Shown here: positions 28,330 through 37,333 of the stretch, one piece after another
Numbering within the stretch: position 1 is the first letter of the stretch
Layout of the letters: each line of letters opens with the position of its first letter
NCBI GenBank assembly: GCA_041658205.1
Contig: JBBAAO010000001.1
Location: forward strand, 2,790,001-2,854,000
Origin: Bacteroidota bacterium
Lineage (GTDB): Bacteria > Bacteroidota > Ignavibacteria > UBA10030 > UBA8401
Reading direction: 5' to 3'
DNA length: 64,000 nt
The notes under the pieces: model-generated
The model's database searches: none
What the model was told of the DNA's origin: nothing
What the model saw: only the letters and a program-made list of their open reading frames with translations
Made by a program: the position numbers and the translations under genes

Positions 28330-28788
28330 TTAATTCCAGTTGTCAATTTTCAGATCATAAGGGGAGGGCTTCCCTTTTCCAGTTTCTACATACTCACGAA
28401 GGCTTAAAAAGAATGTGGCCCATTTCATACTACAGTGAGATGTCATCTCAACTGCCTCGCGCCAATTTCTGTGACCAAAGAGAACAATTGTTTGTCCATC
28501 TTGTTGTGATAGTTGAAAGGTAATATCAGTTCCAATCCATTCAACTGGTCCATCTATACAGCGCCATCGAACATCTTTTTGATCGTTGAGCTCTTTCACT
28601 TCCATAACCATTTTGCCTTTAAGTTCACCTGTCGGCGATCGAAACCTGAATTCGATCTTTCCTCCAATCCGGCAATCTCCTTGAGTTTCCTCGGTCCACC
28701 ATTGAGATAGACCTTCTATAGATGTTAATGCGGTATAGACTTGAAGTGCAGGGGACTTGATCCCAATACGGTGAATAATGTCGACCAT
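28330..28788 (-). CDS. SRPBCC/AHSA1-family ligand-binding protein
   Basis: 152 residues. ATG 28788 is preceded by a perfect GGAGG at 6 nt; the frame's TTG at 28800 is part of that ribosome site. It shows the START-like helix-grip pattern of AHSA1 proteins: IHRIGIKSPALQVYTALTSIEGLSQWW near the start, GGKIEFRF, VRWRCIDGPVEWIGTDITFQL and a C-terminal long helix (MKWATFFLSLREYVETG). Cytoplasmic; these small proteins bind hydrophobic ligands, and their chemistry is rarely known. A second gene of the same fold lies 55 bp upstream and a divergent HxlR regulator beyond that. The two SRPBCC proteins are related but clearly diverged. Confidence 0.85.
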   Translation of the reverse strand: MVDIIHRIGIKSPALQVYTALTSIEGLSQWWTEETQGDCRIGGKIEFRFRSPTGELKGKMVMEVKELNDQKDVRWRCIDGPVEWIGTDITFQLSQQDGQTIVLFGHRNWREAVEMTSHCSMKWATFFLSLREYVETGKGKPSPYDLKIDNWN

Positions 28789-28843
28789 ATATACCTCCAA
28801 TAAATATGAATAAAAATGGCTTTAAGAGCAGTAAAATATATTG

Positions 28844-29290
28844 CTATTTTTTCCTGTCTGGCTCTCCTTTGCCGTTGGTTAATAGTTTGAACAGACTTTC
28901 CTTTATATACTGATTCCAGCCGTTGACGCAACCATTGTAACATTCAATTTCGGGAACTAAACCGATATGAGTAAAATTGATGTGTGTTGAATTGTTTTTC
29001 GTGAAAATTTCAAAACAAATTTTTGTCCCTTTCCACTCTTTGTTGTCTTTCACCCACGTAAGATTGCAATCCGTAACCAGCCACATTATTTTTTTGTCCG
29101 GAACAACCTCTACTATTTTGATGTCGAAAGAGTCGCCAAAAGCAAAATGGATAGTAAAAGCATCATTCAGTTTTTCAGAACTGCCTTCGATATGTTCAGA
29201 CCACCATTCTGAAACATGAGTAATATGTTGAAATGCTGCTTTCGGTGTAATATGTGCAGTGAGGCTGCAATGGTAATGTTGTTGCTTCAT
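28844..29290 (-). CDS. SRPBCC-family protein
   Basis: 148 residues. Begins with the fold's typical strand and helix (YHCSLTAHITPKAAFQHITHVSEWWSEHIEG), followed by FTIHFAFGDSFDIKIVEVVPDKKIMWLVTD, a Trp-Lys-Gly-Thr strand (EWKGTKICFEI), HINFTHIGL and a helical end with YIKESLFKLLTNGKG, as in AHSA1-like proteins. The C-terminal GKGEP resembles the GKGKP of the neighbouring paralog. First gene of a probable two-gene operon divergent from the HxlR gene, with an intergenic palindrome that could control both. Function unknown beyond fold. Confidence 0.82.
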   Translation of the reverse strand: MKQQHYHCSLTAHITPKAAFQHITHVSEWWSEHIEGSSEKLNDAFTIHFAFGDSFDIKIVEVVPDKKIMWLVTDCNLTWVKDNKEWKGTKICFEIFTKNNSTHINFTHIGLVPEIECYNGCVNGWNQYIKESLFKLLTNGKGEPDRKK

Positions 29291-29375
29291 AGCGTTTTTC
29301 CTTTAAATTGTTCTGTGCAATTGTACAAAGGACATAAAAATATTCTTGAGCTCTTACGATAACTCATGATAATAT

Positions 29376-29400
29376 ATTCGCTTGCAATTTGCAAGTGAAT
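29376..29400. promoter_or_regulatory. 25-bp palindromic operator between HxlR and SRPBCC genes
   Basis: Symmetric site ATTC-n-CTTGCAA-T-TTGCAAG-n-GAAT. It overlaps a possible Bacteroidota-type promoter for the HxlR gene (TTG at the left arm, 20 bp, then TACTTTAG at 29405-29412), whose transcript would start only a few bases before the ATG at 29422. It fits autoregulation by the HxlR protein plus control of the divergent SRPBCC genes. Confidence 0.65.
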
Positions 29401-29421
29401 TATTTACTTTAGATTTAGCCT

Positions 29422-29871
29422 ATGAAAAAAGAAAAGAATAAACTTCGATCGCATTGTCCTGTCAATTATGGTCTTGAAGCTTTTGGTGACCGTTGGGCGC
29501 TGTTGATCCTTCGAGACATTGTTTTTCGAGGAAAGCGAACGTATAGAGATTTCCTCAAATCCGAAGAGGGTTTTGCTACCAACATTCTGGCTTCACGCTT
29601 AGATCATCTTATTCAGGTAGGAATCCTTCAACTCGAAGGGGATGAAACGGATGGAAGAAAAGGAATCTATTCCCTTACCAAGAAGGGTCTGGATCTTATT
29701 CCGTTGCTTTTTGAAATGGTATTGTGGAGTGAAAAGTACGATAGTCAATCGGAGGCCAAACGCATCATTCGACTCGTTGAACTCATCAGAAAAGATAATC
29801 GCAAAATTAGTCAGAAAGTGATGGAACAAGTAAAACGGGGCGAAGCAATTGTCGCAGAATATTTATCATAA
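29422..29871 (+). CDS. HxlR-family transcriptional regulator
   Basis: 149 residues. A winged helix typical of HxlR proteins: an N-terminal Cys (Cys12 in SHCPVNYGLEAFGDRWALLILRD), FRGKRTYRDFLKSEEGFATNILASRLDHLIQVGIL as recognition region, and wing residues YSLTKKGLDLIPLL. It is longer than the usual ~110 residues, with a Lys-rich C-terminal helix. Members sense redox state, aldehydes or small ligands and often repress a divergent gene. Here the divergent operon codes two SRPBCC proteins, with a 25-bp palindrome between. No Shine-Dalgarno precedes the ATG, consistent with a leaderless or near-leaderless mRNA. Confidence 0.92.
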   Translation: MKKEKNKLRSHCPVNYGLEAFGDRWALLILRDIVFRGKRTYRDFLKSEEGFATNILASRLDHLIQVGILQLEGDETDGRKGIYSLTKKGLDLIPLLFEMVLWSEKYDSQSEAKRIIRLVELIRKDNRKISQKVMEQVKRGEAIVAEYLS

Positions 29872-30056
29872 TATTGTCGTTTGTTCATAGTAACGTGGAA
29901 ATCTCTCAATTCTGTTGGTAAGTTTTAGTAAACACAGAACAGGATACTCCTGCCAAGTGAAACTCTAAGATGGAATACTACTTTTGTCTTAATTTAGGGA
30001 TGGTAGAACCAAATTCTTACCTCTGTGTCGCAGTGACCCATTCGTAATTCCTTTAA

Positions 30057-30087
30057 AAACAAAAACGCCCTGTATTTACAGGACGTT
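30057..30087 (-). terminator. Terminator after tRNA-Arg(ACG)
   Basis: Stem of 9 pairs including one GU (minus strand AACGTCCTG / CAGGGCGTT) with a 6-nt loop and a following T-run. It starts 6 bp after the tRNA 3' end. The stretch 29872-30056 between it and the HxlR stop shows nothing recognisable. Confidence 0.8.
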
Positions 30088-30092
30088 TCTAG

Positions 30093-30166
30093 TACACCCG
30101 ACAAGAGTCGAACTTGTAACCCCCAGCTTCGTAGGCTGGTGCTCTATCCAGTTGAGCTACGGGTGC
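30093..30166 (-). tRNA. tRNA-Arg (anticodon ACG)
   Basis: 74 nt. Acceptor GCACCCG pairs with CGGGTGT (first pair G-U), discriminator A, no encoded CCA. D arm GCTC...GAGC, anticodon stem CCAGC/GCTGG with loop CTACGAA giving anticodon ACG, T arm ACAAG-TTCGACT-CTTGT. It reads CGN Arg codons after A34-to-inosine editing. Confidence 0.97.
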
Positions 30167-30294
30167 ATATTATTTATTTGAAACTATTCATAAAAATACA
30201 AAAATTTTGGTTCGTCGGCAAGAAATTTGTCTCTAGAAAAACTGGAGGAAATATATTGTGAAAATTTCTTTCATCACCTCAATGCAAAAAGATT

Positions 30295-31968
30295 TTACTT
30301 ATGTTTCTGTTCGATCTTCGCCCAGGTATCTTTTAACGTGACAATTCTGTTGAAGACCGGCGCACCTTCTTTACTCTCTTTATTGTCCACACAAAAATAA
30401 CCGGTTCGTTCAAACTGGAATCGTTCTCCCGCTTTGGCATTTCCCAGAACAGGTTCAACTTTGCAGTCTTTGAGTATTGTTAGTGATTGCGGATTTAAGT
30501 TTAACAGAAAATCGTCACCGTCATCCGGATTTTCTTTCAGGAACAGGCGGTCATACAGACGAACTTCCACATTCATTGCATGCTGCGCCGAGACCCAGTG
30601 GATGGTCGATTTCACTTTTCTGTTCGCCCCCACCATGCCGCTTTTCGTATCGGGATTGTATGTGCAGTGAACTTCAACAATATTTCCCTGTTCATCCTTC
30701 ACAACACGTTCGCATTTAATAATATACCCATATTTCAACCGCACTTCTGTTCCCGGCGACAGACGGAAATATTTTGGGGGAGGTACTTCGCGAAAATCAT
30801 CCTGATCAATATAGAGTTCCCGTCCAAATGGAATTGTCCGCGTTCCCGCGGCAGCATCTTCAGGATTGTTCACTGCTTCGCAATCTTCACTCTTTCCTTC
30901 AGGATAATTTATTAAAACCACTTTTAATGGATTAAGCACCGCCATAGTACGGGGTGCTTGTTTATTCAAATCTTCCCGAATGGAATATTCCAGCAACGCC
31001 ACATCAATCGTACTGTCGCGTTTTGCAACACCAATCATGTCGCAAAAATTGATGATGGAATTGGATGTATATCCACGTCTTCGAAACCCGGCAATTGTCG
31101 GCATCCGCGGATCGTCCCAACCGGAAACATGTTTTTCTCCGACAAGTTTCAACAATTTGCGTTTGCTTAAGACTGTGTACGTCAGATTCAACCGGGCAAA
31201 TTCGATCTGCTGCGGATGATACTCTTCCAGTTCATCTAAATACCAGTCGTACAATGGGCGGTGATTTTCAAATTCTAATGTGCAGACAGAATGCGTAATT
31301 TTTTCCAACGAATCTTCTATCCCATGAGCCCAGTCGTATGTTGGATAAAGACACCACACACTCCCTTGTCGATGATGATGTTCATGAACGATTCTGTACA
31401 TTACCGGATCACGCAAATTGATATTTGGGGAAGCCATATTGATTTTTGCCCGGAGTGTCTTTGCACCGTTTGGAAACTCTCCTTTTTTCATCCGATCAAA
31501 CAGGTCAAGATTTTCTTCCACGCTTCGGTTTCGGTATGGACTCTCCTTCCCCGGTTCCGTTAGTGTGCCGCGAGTCTCCCGCATTTCATCGGCATTCAAG
31601 TCGCAGACGTATGCCTTCCCTTTTTTAATCAGGAGAATAGCAAACTCGTACATTTTCTCAAAATAATCCGAAGCGTAGAACAATCGGTCTTCAAAATTAC
31701 CGCCGAGCCATTGTACATCCTCTATTATAGAGTCAACATACTCCTGTTCTTCTTTGGCGGGATTGGTATCATCAAAACGGAGATTGAACTTCCCGTTAAA
31801 ATCCCGGGCAATTCCGGAATTCAAACAGATCGATTTTGCGTGACCAATGTGAAGATACCCATTCGGTTCCGGGGGAAAACGTGTTTGCACCCGGCCTTGA
31901 AACTTGTTTGTCTTGAGATCGTCGGTGATTATTTCGCGGATAAAATCGGATTTTTCTGTAAGAGACAT
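30295..31968 (-). CDS. glnS: Glutaminyl-tRNA synthetase
   Basis: 557 residues from ATG 31968 (MSLTEKSDF); the frame's 19 upstream residues are hydrophobic and not conserved-looking. Class I synthetase: HIGH-type motif PEPNGYLHIGHAKS near the start, the FDDTNP block, the specificity region EDSLEKITHSVCTLEFENHRPLYDWYLD, the KMSKS-type motif VLSKRKL, then the C-terminal anticodon-binding beta-barrels (GREL...YFRLSPGTEVRLKYGYIIKC). It charges tRNA-Gln directly in the cytoplasm; length matches the bacterial family (~550). Having glnS suggests the organism does not depend only on the GatCAB route. The neighbouring tRNA is Arg, not Gln. Confidence 0.97.
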   Translation of the reverse strand: MSLTEKSDFIREIITDDLKTNKFQGRVQTRFPPEPNGYLHIGHAKSICLNSGIARDFNGKFNLRFDDTNPAKEEQEYVDSIIEDVQWLGGNFEDRLFYASDYFEKMYEFAILLIKKGKAYVCDLNADEMRETRGTLTEPGKESPYRNRSVEENLDLFDRMKKGEFPNGAKTLRAKINMASPNINLRDPVMYRIVHEHHHRQGSVWCLYPTYDWAHGIEDSLEKITHSVCTLEFENHRPLYDWYLDELEEYHPQQIEFARLNLTYTVLSKRKLLKLVGEKHVSGWDDPRMPTIAGFRRRGYTSNSIINFCDMIGVAKRDSTIDVALLEYSIREDLNKQAPRTMAVLNPLKVVLINYPEGKSEDCEAVNNPEDAAAGTRTIPFGRELYIDQDDFREVPPPKYFRLSPGTEVRLKYGYIIKCERVVKDEQGNIVEVHCTYNPDTKSGMVGANRKVKSTIHWVSAQHAMNVEVRLYDRLFLKENPDDGDDFLLNLNPQSLTILKDCKVEPVLGNAKAGERFQFERTGYFCVDNKESKEGAPVFNRIVTLKDTWAKIEQKHK

Positions 31969-32100
31969 AATGATGCACTTTTTTGTGATACAAAACAGGA
32001 GCAGTATTTCACTCAAAAAATACAAAAAACTGGAGGATTATCAAAAGAAAGATCCTTCCTATTATTAGTCAGAGGAAAAAATTATTTGATGAAAATGTGA

Positions 32101-32146
32101 ACCTTGTCAAGGTGTGGAAAGATTGCATCGTAACCTTGACAAGGTT
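32101..32146. repeat. Two copies of the palindrome (A)ACCTTGnCAAGGT(T)
   Basis: ACCTTGTCAAGGT at 32101-32113 and AACCTTGACAAGGTT at 32132-32146, in the divergent gap between glnS and the LOG-family gene. A related palindrome, AACCTTCGCAAGGTT, lies at 38125-38139 beside the REP cluster. Probably a dispersed short repeat rather than an operator. Confidence 0.55.
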
Positions 32147-32203
32147 TCATAGTTTTTCATTGAAAACAAAATGGTATATTAATGAAAATCAAAAAAGGAA
32201 AAC

Positions 32204-32743
32204 ATGAAGGCAGTTTGTATATTTTGTGGATCAAAAAACGGAATACGAAAAGAATACGCAGAAAAGGCCAAATTATTGGGAGAATTACTTGTTCAAAGTA
32301 ATATTGCCATGATCTACGGTGGTGCGTCGAACGGAATTATGGGAATCATGGCCGATACCATGATGCATCACGGCGGAAATGTGATCGGGGTAATTCCGAC
32401 AATTATTGCCGATAGAGAACTAGCACATAAAAACATTTCCCAACTGCATGTTGTCGCTTCTATGAGTGAACGAAAGACAAAAATGATTGAACTTGCCGAC
32501 GCGTTTATTACGCTTCCCGGCGGCGTTGGAACAATGGACGAAATGTTTGAAGTGCTCGCTTTTACGCATCTTGGCGTGAATGAAAAATTGGTCGGTGTAT
32601 TGAATGTGAACGGTTACTATAATAAGATGCTCGAATTCGTCGATCATGCCGTTGCTGAAGAGTTCGTCCCTGCTCGAGTAAAATCACTGATCATCGTAGA
32701 AGAGCATCCAAAACAATTACTAACAAAAATGAAACTATTATGA
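32204..32743 (+). CDS. LOG-family (TIGR00730) nucleotide phosphoribohydrolase
   Basis: 179 residues with AAAGGAAAAC before the ATG. Rossmann-like fold with family motifs: VCIFCGS at the N-terminus, MIYGGASNGIMGIMADTMMHHGG, the ERKTKMIELADAFITLPGG region and the catalytic signature PGGVGTMDE. Members cleave cytokinin riboside 5'-monophosphates or related nucleotides to free base plus phosphoribose; in bacteria the natural substrate is often AMP-like or unclear. First gene of a tight cluster: its stop overlaps the RidA start by 4 bp (ATGA), and the RidA gene overlaps rsgA by 8 bp, so the three are co-translated. Confidence 0.93.
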   Translation: MKAVCIFCGSKNGIRKEYAEKAKLLGELLVQSNIAMIYGGASNGIMGIMADTMMHHGGNVIGVIPTIIADRELAHKNISQLHVVASMSERKTKMIELADAFITLPGGVGTMDEMFEVLAFTHLGVNEKLVGVLNVNGYYNKMLEFVDHAVAEEFVPARVKSLIIVEEHPKQLLTKMKLL

Positions 32744-33132
32744 GCAAACGAATCAATATCTCATCCGGTGCAAAATGGGAAGATATCGTTGGATATTCCC
32801 GCGCAGTACGTGTTGGAAATACAGTTGAAGTAACCGGAACTGTTGCAACGGACGATTCCGGCTCTGTCGTTGGTAAAGGGAATCCGTATGAGCAGACAAA
32901 ATTCATCCTGCAAAAAATCGAGCGAGTATTGAAGCAAACAGGCGCATCGTTGACCGATGTTGTTCGCACACGAATGTTCGTCACTGATATTACGCGGTGG
33001 GAAGAATATGGAAAAGCACATGGTGAATTTTTCGGAACAATTAAACCATGTACGACCATGGTGGAGATCGCAAAATTGATCGAATCGGATTACCTAATTG
33101 AAATTGAAGTGTCCGCCATTATCAATGAATAG
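32740..33132 (+). CDS. RidA/YjgF-family enamine/imine deaminase-like protein
   Basis: 130 residues, one domain. Family features: SSGAKWEDIVGYSRAVRVGNTVEVTGTVA at the N-terminus, DVVRTRMFVTDITRW with the active-site Arg, and the C-terminal PCTTMVEIAKLIESDYLIEIEVSAI. RidA proteins hydrolyse reactive enamines/imines released by PLP enzymes and so protect metabolism; they form cytoplasmic trimers. The active-site Arg (VVRTR) is present, which argues for deaminase activity rather than a purely structural paralog. It overlaps both neighbours (4 bp with LOG, 8 bp with rsgA). Confidence 0.92.
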   Translation: MSKRINISSGAKWEDIVGYSRAVRVGNTVEVTGTVATDDSGSVVGKGNPYEQTKFILQKIERVLKQTGASLTDVVRTRMFVTDITRWEEYGKAHGEFFGTIKPCTTMVEIAKLIESDYLIEIEVSAIINE

Positions 33133-34192
33133 CGATCGTCCTGATATTACGCAGGAATATGAGGAATGGAGATCCAAAGGATTTTCCATTGCGCGCATTA
33201 TCGCTGAGCATAAAGGTCGTTATTCAATTATTGTTCAAGAGAAACTCCTCTCCGCAGAAATCACCGGTAAAATGATGTTCGATGCAGAAACGCGAAAAGA
33301 TTATCCCGCAGTCGGTGATTGGGTGGCAGTTCAAGTCTATGATGAAAACTCTCCCGCTATCATCCAGCACATTTTTCCCCGCAAGACAATACTTTCCCGA
33401 AAAACTTCCGGCAGAGAAGTAGAAGAACAGATCATCGCAACAAACATGGATATTGTCTTCATCGTCATGGGGTTGGACAAAAACTTCAATCTTCGCCGAT
33501 TAGAACGTTTTCTTGTGGTTGCAAAACATAGCGGTGCCGTTCCGGTTATTTTGTTAAGTAAAACTGATCTTCTTTCCGATGAAGAATTAGAAAATCTCAT
33601 TACCGAAGTGGAGACGATTTCGCACGAAGCGGTCACAATAGCTTATAGTGCAAAGACATTGTTGCATTTGGATGAGATAAAACAGTTAATCACAAAAGAT
33701 TCTACCATCTGTTTTATTGGTTCATCCGGCGCCGGAAAATCAACATTGATCAACCGATTGATCGGGAGCGAAAAACTCCAAACGCAGGAAGTACGGGAAG
33801 ATGATTCGCGCGGAAAACACACTACTACTCATCGTGAATTAATCCCGCTGGAGAGCGGCGGATGTGTCATTGATACTCCCGGATTACGAGAAATAGGATT
33901 ATGGGAAGTCGGTGGGAGTCTTGATGAAACATTTTCAGACATTACGGAATTAGGATTGCAGTGCAAGTTTACTGATTGCACGCATGCTCACGAACCTGGA
34001 TGCGCTGTTCAATCGGCCATAGAAGACGGGACGCTTGAATTGGGACGCTATGAAAGTTTTTTGAAATTGAAAAAGGAAGCGGATTACATCGAATCGAAAT
34101 CGAGTTTCACAAAGCAGCAGGAGAGAAAAGCTCGGGAGAAACAGATGGGGAAGAATATCAAAGCGATTTTAAAGATGAAACATAAAAAATGA
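33125..34192 (+). CDS. rsgA: Ribosome small-subunit-dependent GTPase A
   Basis: 355 residues from ATG 33125, inside the end of the RidA gene; the frame's earlier start would lengthen the overlap and has no family support. Order: OB-fold (about 20-90; GDWVAVQV, IFPRKTILSRK), then a circularly permuted GTPase with G4 LLSKTDL first, G5 IAYSAKT, G1 GSSGAGKST, G2 around KHTTTHREL and G3 DTPGLRE. The C-terminal Zn-binding segment has C-x4-C-x-H-x5-C (CKFTDCTHAHEPGC). RsgA helps late 30S maturation in the cytoplasm by checking the decoding site. Typical length. Confidence 0.97.
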   Translation: MNSDRPDITQEYEEWRSKGFSIARIIAEHKGRYSIIVQEKLLSAEITGKMMFDAETRKDYPAVGDWVAVQVYDENSPAIIQHIFPRKTILSRKTSGREVEEQIIATNMDIVFIVMGLDKNFNLRRLERFLVVAKHSGAVPVILLSKTDLLSDEELENLITEVETISHEAVTIAYSAKTLLHLDEIKQLITKDSTICFIGSSGAGKSTLINRLIGSEKLQTQEVREDDSRGKHTTTHRELIPLESGGCVIDTPGLREIGLWEVGGSLDETFSDITELGLQCKFTDCTHAHEPGCAVQSAIEDGTLELGRYESFLKLKKEADYIESKSSFTKQQERKAREKQMGKNIKAILKMKHKK

Positions 34193-34408
34193 ATCTGCTG
34201 TTATTCTGAAGGAGTCCGCTTCTCAGGACGACCGAACTTTTCTGCCGAAGGGGGCGAATCTGAAACTAACTTCCAAACAACGAGAACGAATTTGAGAAAC
34301 TACATCAGATCCTTCGCTTTGCTCAGGATAGCAATGGATTCATTTTTGAGATAGCTCTTACAAATATATTCGGAAATCTATAAGATTTCGGGAATATTGC
34401 AGACACAC
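34193..34408. other. Intergenic segment with hairpins before the MFS gene
   Basis: No gene. It contains a hairpin ATCCT...AGGAT (34309-34329) and a longer one around 34366-34397 (arms of AGATTTC with partner GAAATCT) that ends just before the MFS start at 34409. The latter shares its GAAATC/GATTTC core with the strong hairpins at 37250 and 63702. Confidence 0.4.
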
Positions 34409-35716
34409 ATGAAAAAAAACTCCATTCCTCGAAATGTTATTGTCCTCGGTATTGTCAGTCTCTTCACAGACGCGGCAACAGAGATGATCTATCCTCTCCT
34501 TCCCCTTTTTATTGCTACACTCGGTTCCGGTGCCATCCTCCTTGGAATTATTGAAGGTGTTGCAGAAACAACAGCATCGCTTCTCAAATTGATCAGCGGT
34601 GTTGTTTCGGACAAGCTGGGAAAACGAAAAGCTCTTGTAGTGATTGGATATACAATCTCTTCACTTGCACGTCCGTTGATCGGAATTGTGAGCGATGCAT
34701 GGCAGATTACATTGATCCGGACGATGGACCGCATTGGGAAAGGTATTCGCACCTCACCACGCGATGCACTTATTGCATCGTCCGTGAATGAACATATTCG
34801 GGGAAAAGCGTACGGCTTTCATCGCGCTATGGATCATGCCGGTGCGGTGCTTGGTCCGATCTTGTGCATCGGATCCCTCGCAATTCTGATCCTTGCTTTC
34901 AATTTCAGCGATCTTCCGACAATTCTTCGCGCAACATTTCTTCTCGCAATCATCCCCGGTGCGCTGGCAGTTCTGACACTTGTTCTGTTTGTAAAAGAAA
35001 ACAATGATGGATTTGTTGCAGAGAAAAAATTCTCGTTTTCTCTCCGTTCATTCGACCGAAACTTTAAGCGATATCTTTTTATTACGGCACTCTTCACGCT
35101 CGGCAACTCTTCCGATGCGTTCATGCTTTTCCGTATTCAAGAAACAATGCATAACAGCGAAACACTTCGCTCCATTATTATGTCGGTTCCCTTACTGAAT
35201 TCAATGGTTTCTCATTTTGGCGATACACAAACACAAAATCAGTTTGCCAATATCTTGTTTCTGCCATTGATCTGGTCATTCTTCCATATTATCAAAGTAA
35301 TATTCTCCACCCCGCTCGGCTCACTTTCAGATCGCGTAGGAAGAAAATTGGTAATTAATATCGGCTGGGGAATTTATGCCGCAGTCTATATCGGTTTTGC
35401 ACTGATCGATCAGCTTCCTGAAGGATGGCAGATCGCGGCGACATTCATTCTGTTTGCATTCTATGCTGTATATTACGCGTTTACCGAAGGGGCGGAAAAA
35501 GCATTCGTGGCAGATGTGGTTTCGCCGCAACTACGCGGCAGCGCATTCGGACTGTTCAATTTTGCTGTCGGGATTGCAGCATTGCCGGCAAGCATTCTGT
35601 TTGGTATTATTTACAATGCGTTTGGTGCAACGGCAGCATTTGGTTCAGGAGCGGGAATAGCCTTTGTATCAATGATTTTGTTTACGATTCTCGTAAAAGA
35701 AGTACGCCGCATTTGA
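34409..35716 (+). CDS. MFS transporter
   Basis: 435 residues from ATG 34409; a TTG at 34397 adds four residues and is less likely. About 12 hydrophobic segments in two halves. Between helices 2 and 3 is the MFS motif region SDKLGKRKALVVIGY, repeated in the second half as SDRVGRKLVINIGW. IRTMDRIGKGIRTSPRDALIA is characteristic of a family of bacterial MFS proteins often annotated as antiseptic- or drug-resistance-like permeases; substrate not predictable. The hairpin region just upstream and the lack of a near neighbour suggest a single-gene unit. Cytoplasmic membrane. Confidence 0.9.
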   Translation: MKKNSIPRNVIVLGIVSLFTDAATEMIYPLLPLFIATLGSGAILLGIIEGVAETTASLLKLISGVVSDKLGKRKALVVIGYTISSLARPLIGIVSDAWQITLIRTMDRIGKGIRTSPRDALIASSVNEHIRGKAYGFHRAMDHAGAVLGPILCIGSLAILILAFNFSDLPTILRATFLLAIIPGALAVLTLVLFVKENNDGFVAEKKFSFSLRSFDRNFKRYLFITALFTLGNSSDAFMLFRIQETMHNSETLRSIIMSVPLLNSMVSHFGDTQTQNQFANILFLPLIWSFFHIIKVIFSTPLGSLSDRVGRKLVINIGWGIYAAVYIGFALIDQLPEGWQIAATFILFAFYAVYYAFTEGAEKAFVADVVSPQLRGSAFGLFNFAVGIAALPASILFGIIYNAFGATAAFGSGAGIAFVSMILFTILVKEVRRI

Positions 35717-35837
35717 GGATGATTTTCTCTGTTTATTTCAAACCCTGCCTTAAATGCCAATCCGTTGACTATTGTCTTTTATTTGGTATGGAGTTAGATT
35801 TGTAGTACGTTCTCCACGACTCAAAGAGGAAAGCTAT

Positions 35838-37232
35838 ATGAAAACGCTCCTGCGCTTTGTAACACTCGCCACACTTCTTCTCTTCGGATGTAAAGAAACG
35901 ATCATCGAAGAGCGAATTCCAAAAGAATATACCAACGATCTTCTCCACTCTGATCTCTTAGGTAAAGTCCTGCCTGCATCGAGCAAAGCAAAAGTGTATG
36001 TAAGCCAAATCAGCGTGGTCGACTCACAGGAAATTAATCCTTCGGACGGATCGTTTACATTCCGTGACCTTCGCAGCGGAAATTACGATGTGACCATTCG
36101 GACTGCAAATTATCGCACATTTAAAAGAGCAAATCTTCAACTGAATGGCGGTAACATCGTCTATCTCGGTGAGATACCACTCTCTACAATTCCCGATGAA
36201 ATTGAGAGCCACTATCCTGTTGATAAAGATGAAATTGTGTACGATTGGCGTTATGGAAGAATTACCATTTCGATATTGTTTAACCAATCAATGGACCGCG
36301 AAAGTGTGGAAAAAGCATTCTCCACATTTCCCGCAAGTGAGGGAGTTTTTACATGGGGATATTATACAACGTCGCCGTATGGAGGATTGTATTACGCGCC
36401 AAGTTATGCCAGCTTATCTTCCGGTTTTGATCCCGGTGCAACAATCACAACATTCAGCAAAGTAAAATCGATGACCTATACCTTTGCCAAAAAAGACTCG
36501 TACGTCGATTCAACCTACACAATCACTATTGGTACTGGAGCAAAAGATTCTTCAGGCAAACCATTACGATTCCCATTGAAGTTCACATTTAAAACGGTGC
36601 AATCGTACACAACGCAAAATGGAATCCAAACAACTCCTGTCCATGGAGATATTGAAGTATCGCCGTTGTATTATCGTGGCATCACAATGAAATTTCCACG
36701 CAGAATGGACAAACAGTCGACCGAAGCGGCAATAAGTGTCAATCCAAATATGAACAAAGTATTTTTGTGGAATGATGAAAACTCGGTCTCAATCTATACC
36801 GGCGGACCATTTTTATCGGATACATTGATCACCGTTTTTGTGGACAGTACAGCAAAAGATAAGGATGGTATAAAACTGGGTCATCGCTTTACGTTTTCCT
36901 TTAGAACAGCATCCATTGATCTTCAGTATTCTCAACCGAGCAACGGGGAAATCTACGTTTCAACCAGCAGAACGATACAAATGACATTTAATACCTATGT
37001 GGATCTCACGAGCATGAAAAATGGAACTTCTATTTCACCTCCGTTGAACGGAACGTTTAGCTATTACTACAGCGGTTCGTATGATTCTCCAGCTCAGATC
37101 GTCTTTACGCCAAGCGGAGTAATGCAGCCCAATACAAAATATACGGTGACATTAACCGATTCGGTGAAAGATATTTACGGAATACGGATTAAAAAACCGA
37201 TAAGCTTTTCATTTATCACTCGGCCAAATTAA
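35838..37232 (+). CDS. Lipoprotein with carboxypeptidase-regulatory-like and SbsA Ig-like domains
   Basis: 464 residues from ATG 35838, chosen for AGAGGAAAG upstream and because it opens a lipoprotein signal (FVTLATLLLFGC, lipid Cys about residue 18). Next is a short beta-sandwich (about 40-115, SGNYDVTIRTANYRTF) and then at least three SbsA/Big_5-type repeats (about 130-265, 270-370, 375-464), each with the pattern I-x-F-x-x-x-M-D ... Y-T-V-T-L/I-x-x-x-x-K-D (for example NTKYTVTLTDSVKDIYG). Such repeats act as adhesive or spacer modules on the cell surface. No enzyme signature. The 121-bp gap after the MFS gene suggests separate expression. A strong terminator follows. Confidence 0.85.
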   Translation: MKTLLRFVTLATLLLFGCKETIIEERIPKEYTNDLLHSDLLGKVLPASSKAKVYVSQISVVDSQEINPSDGSFTFRDLRSGNYDVTIRTANYRTFKRANLQLNGGNIVYLGEIPLSTIPDEIESHYPVDKDEIVYDWRYGRITISILFNQSMDRESVEKAFSTFPASEGVFTWGYYTTSPYGGLYYAPSYASLSSGFDPGATITTFSKVKSMTYTFAKKDSYVDSTYTITIGTGAKDSSGKPLRFPLKFTFKTVQSYTTQNGIQTTPVHGDIEVSPLYYRGITMKFPRRMDKQSTEAAISVNPNMNKVFLWNDENSVSIYTGGPFLSDTLITVFVDSTAKDKDGIKLGHRFTFSFRTASIDLQYSQPSNGEIYVSTSRTIQMTFNTYVDLTSMKNGTSISPPLNGTFSYYYSGSYDSPAQIVFTPSGVMQPNTKYTVTLTDSVKDIYGIRIKKPISFSFITRPN

Positions 37233-37249
37233 GTCTCTCTTTGCTTTAA

Positions 37250-37293
37250 AACAACGCATCCCCGAAATCTTCTTGGATCTCGGGGATGTTGTT
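37250..37293 (+). terminator. Terminator of the Ig-like lipoprotein gene
   Basis: Long imperfect stem (AACAACGCATCCCCGAAATC with its near complement), loop of about 6 nt, then TTATTT. It starts 18 bp after the stop. The core ATCCCCGAAATC recurs at 63702-63744. Confidence 0.8.
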
Positions 37294-37333
37294 ATTTAAA
37301 CAGCCGAGCAGAGCTCGGCGGTACACTACACAT

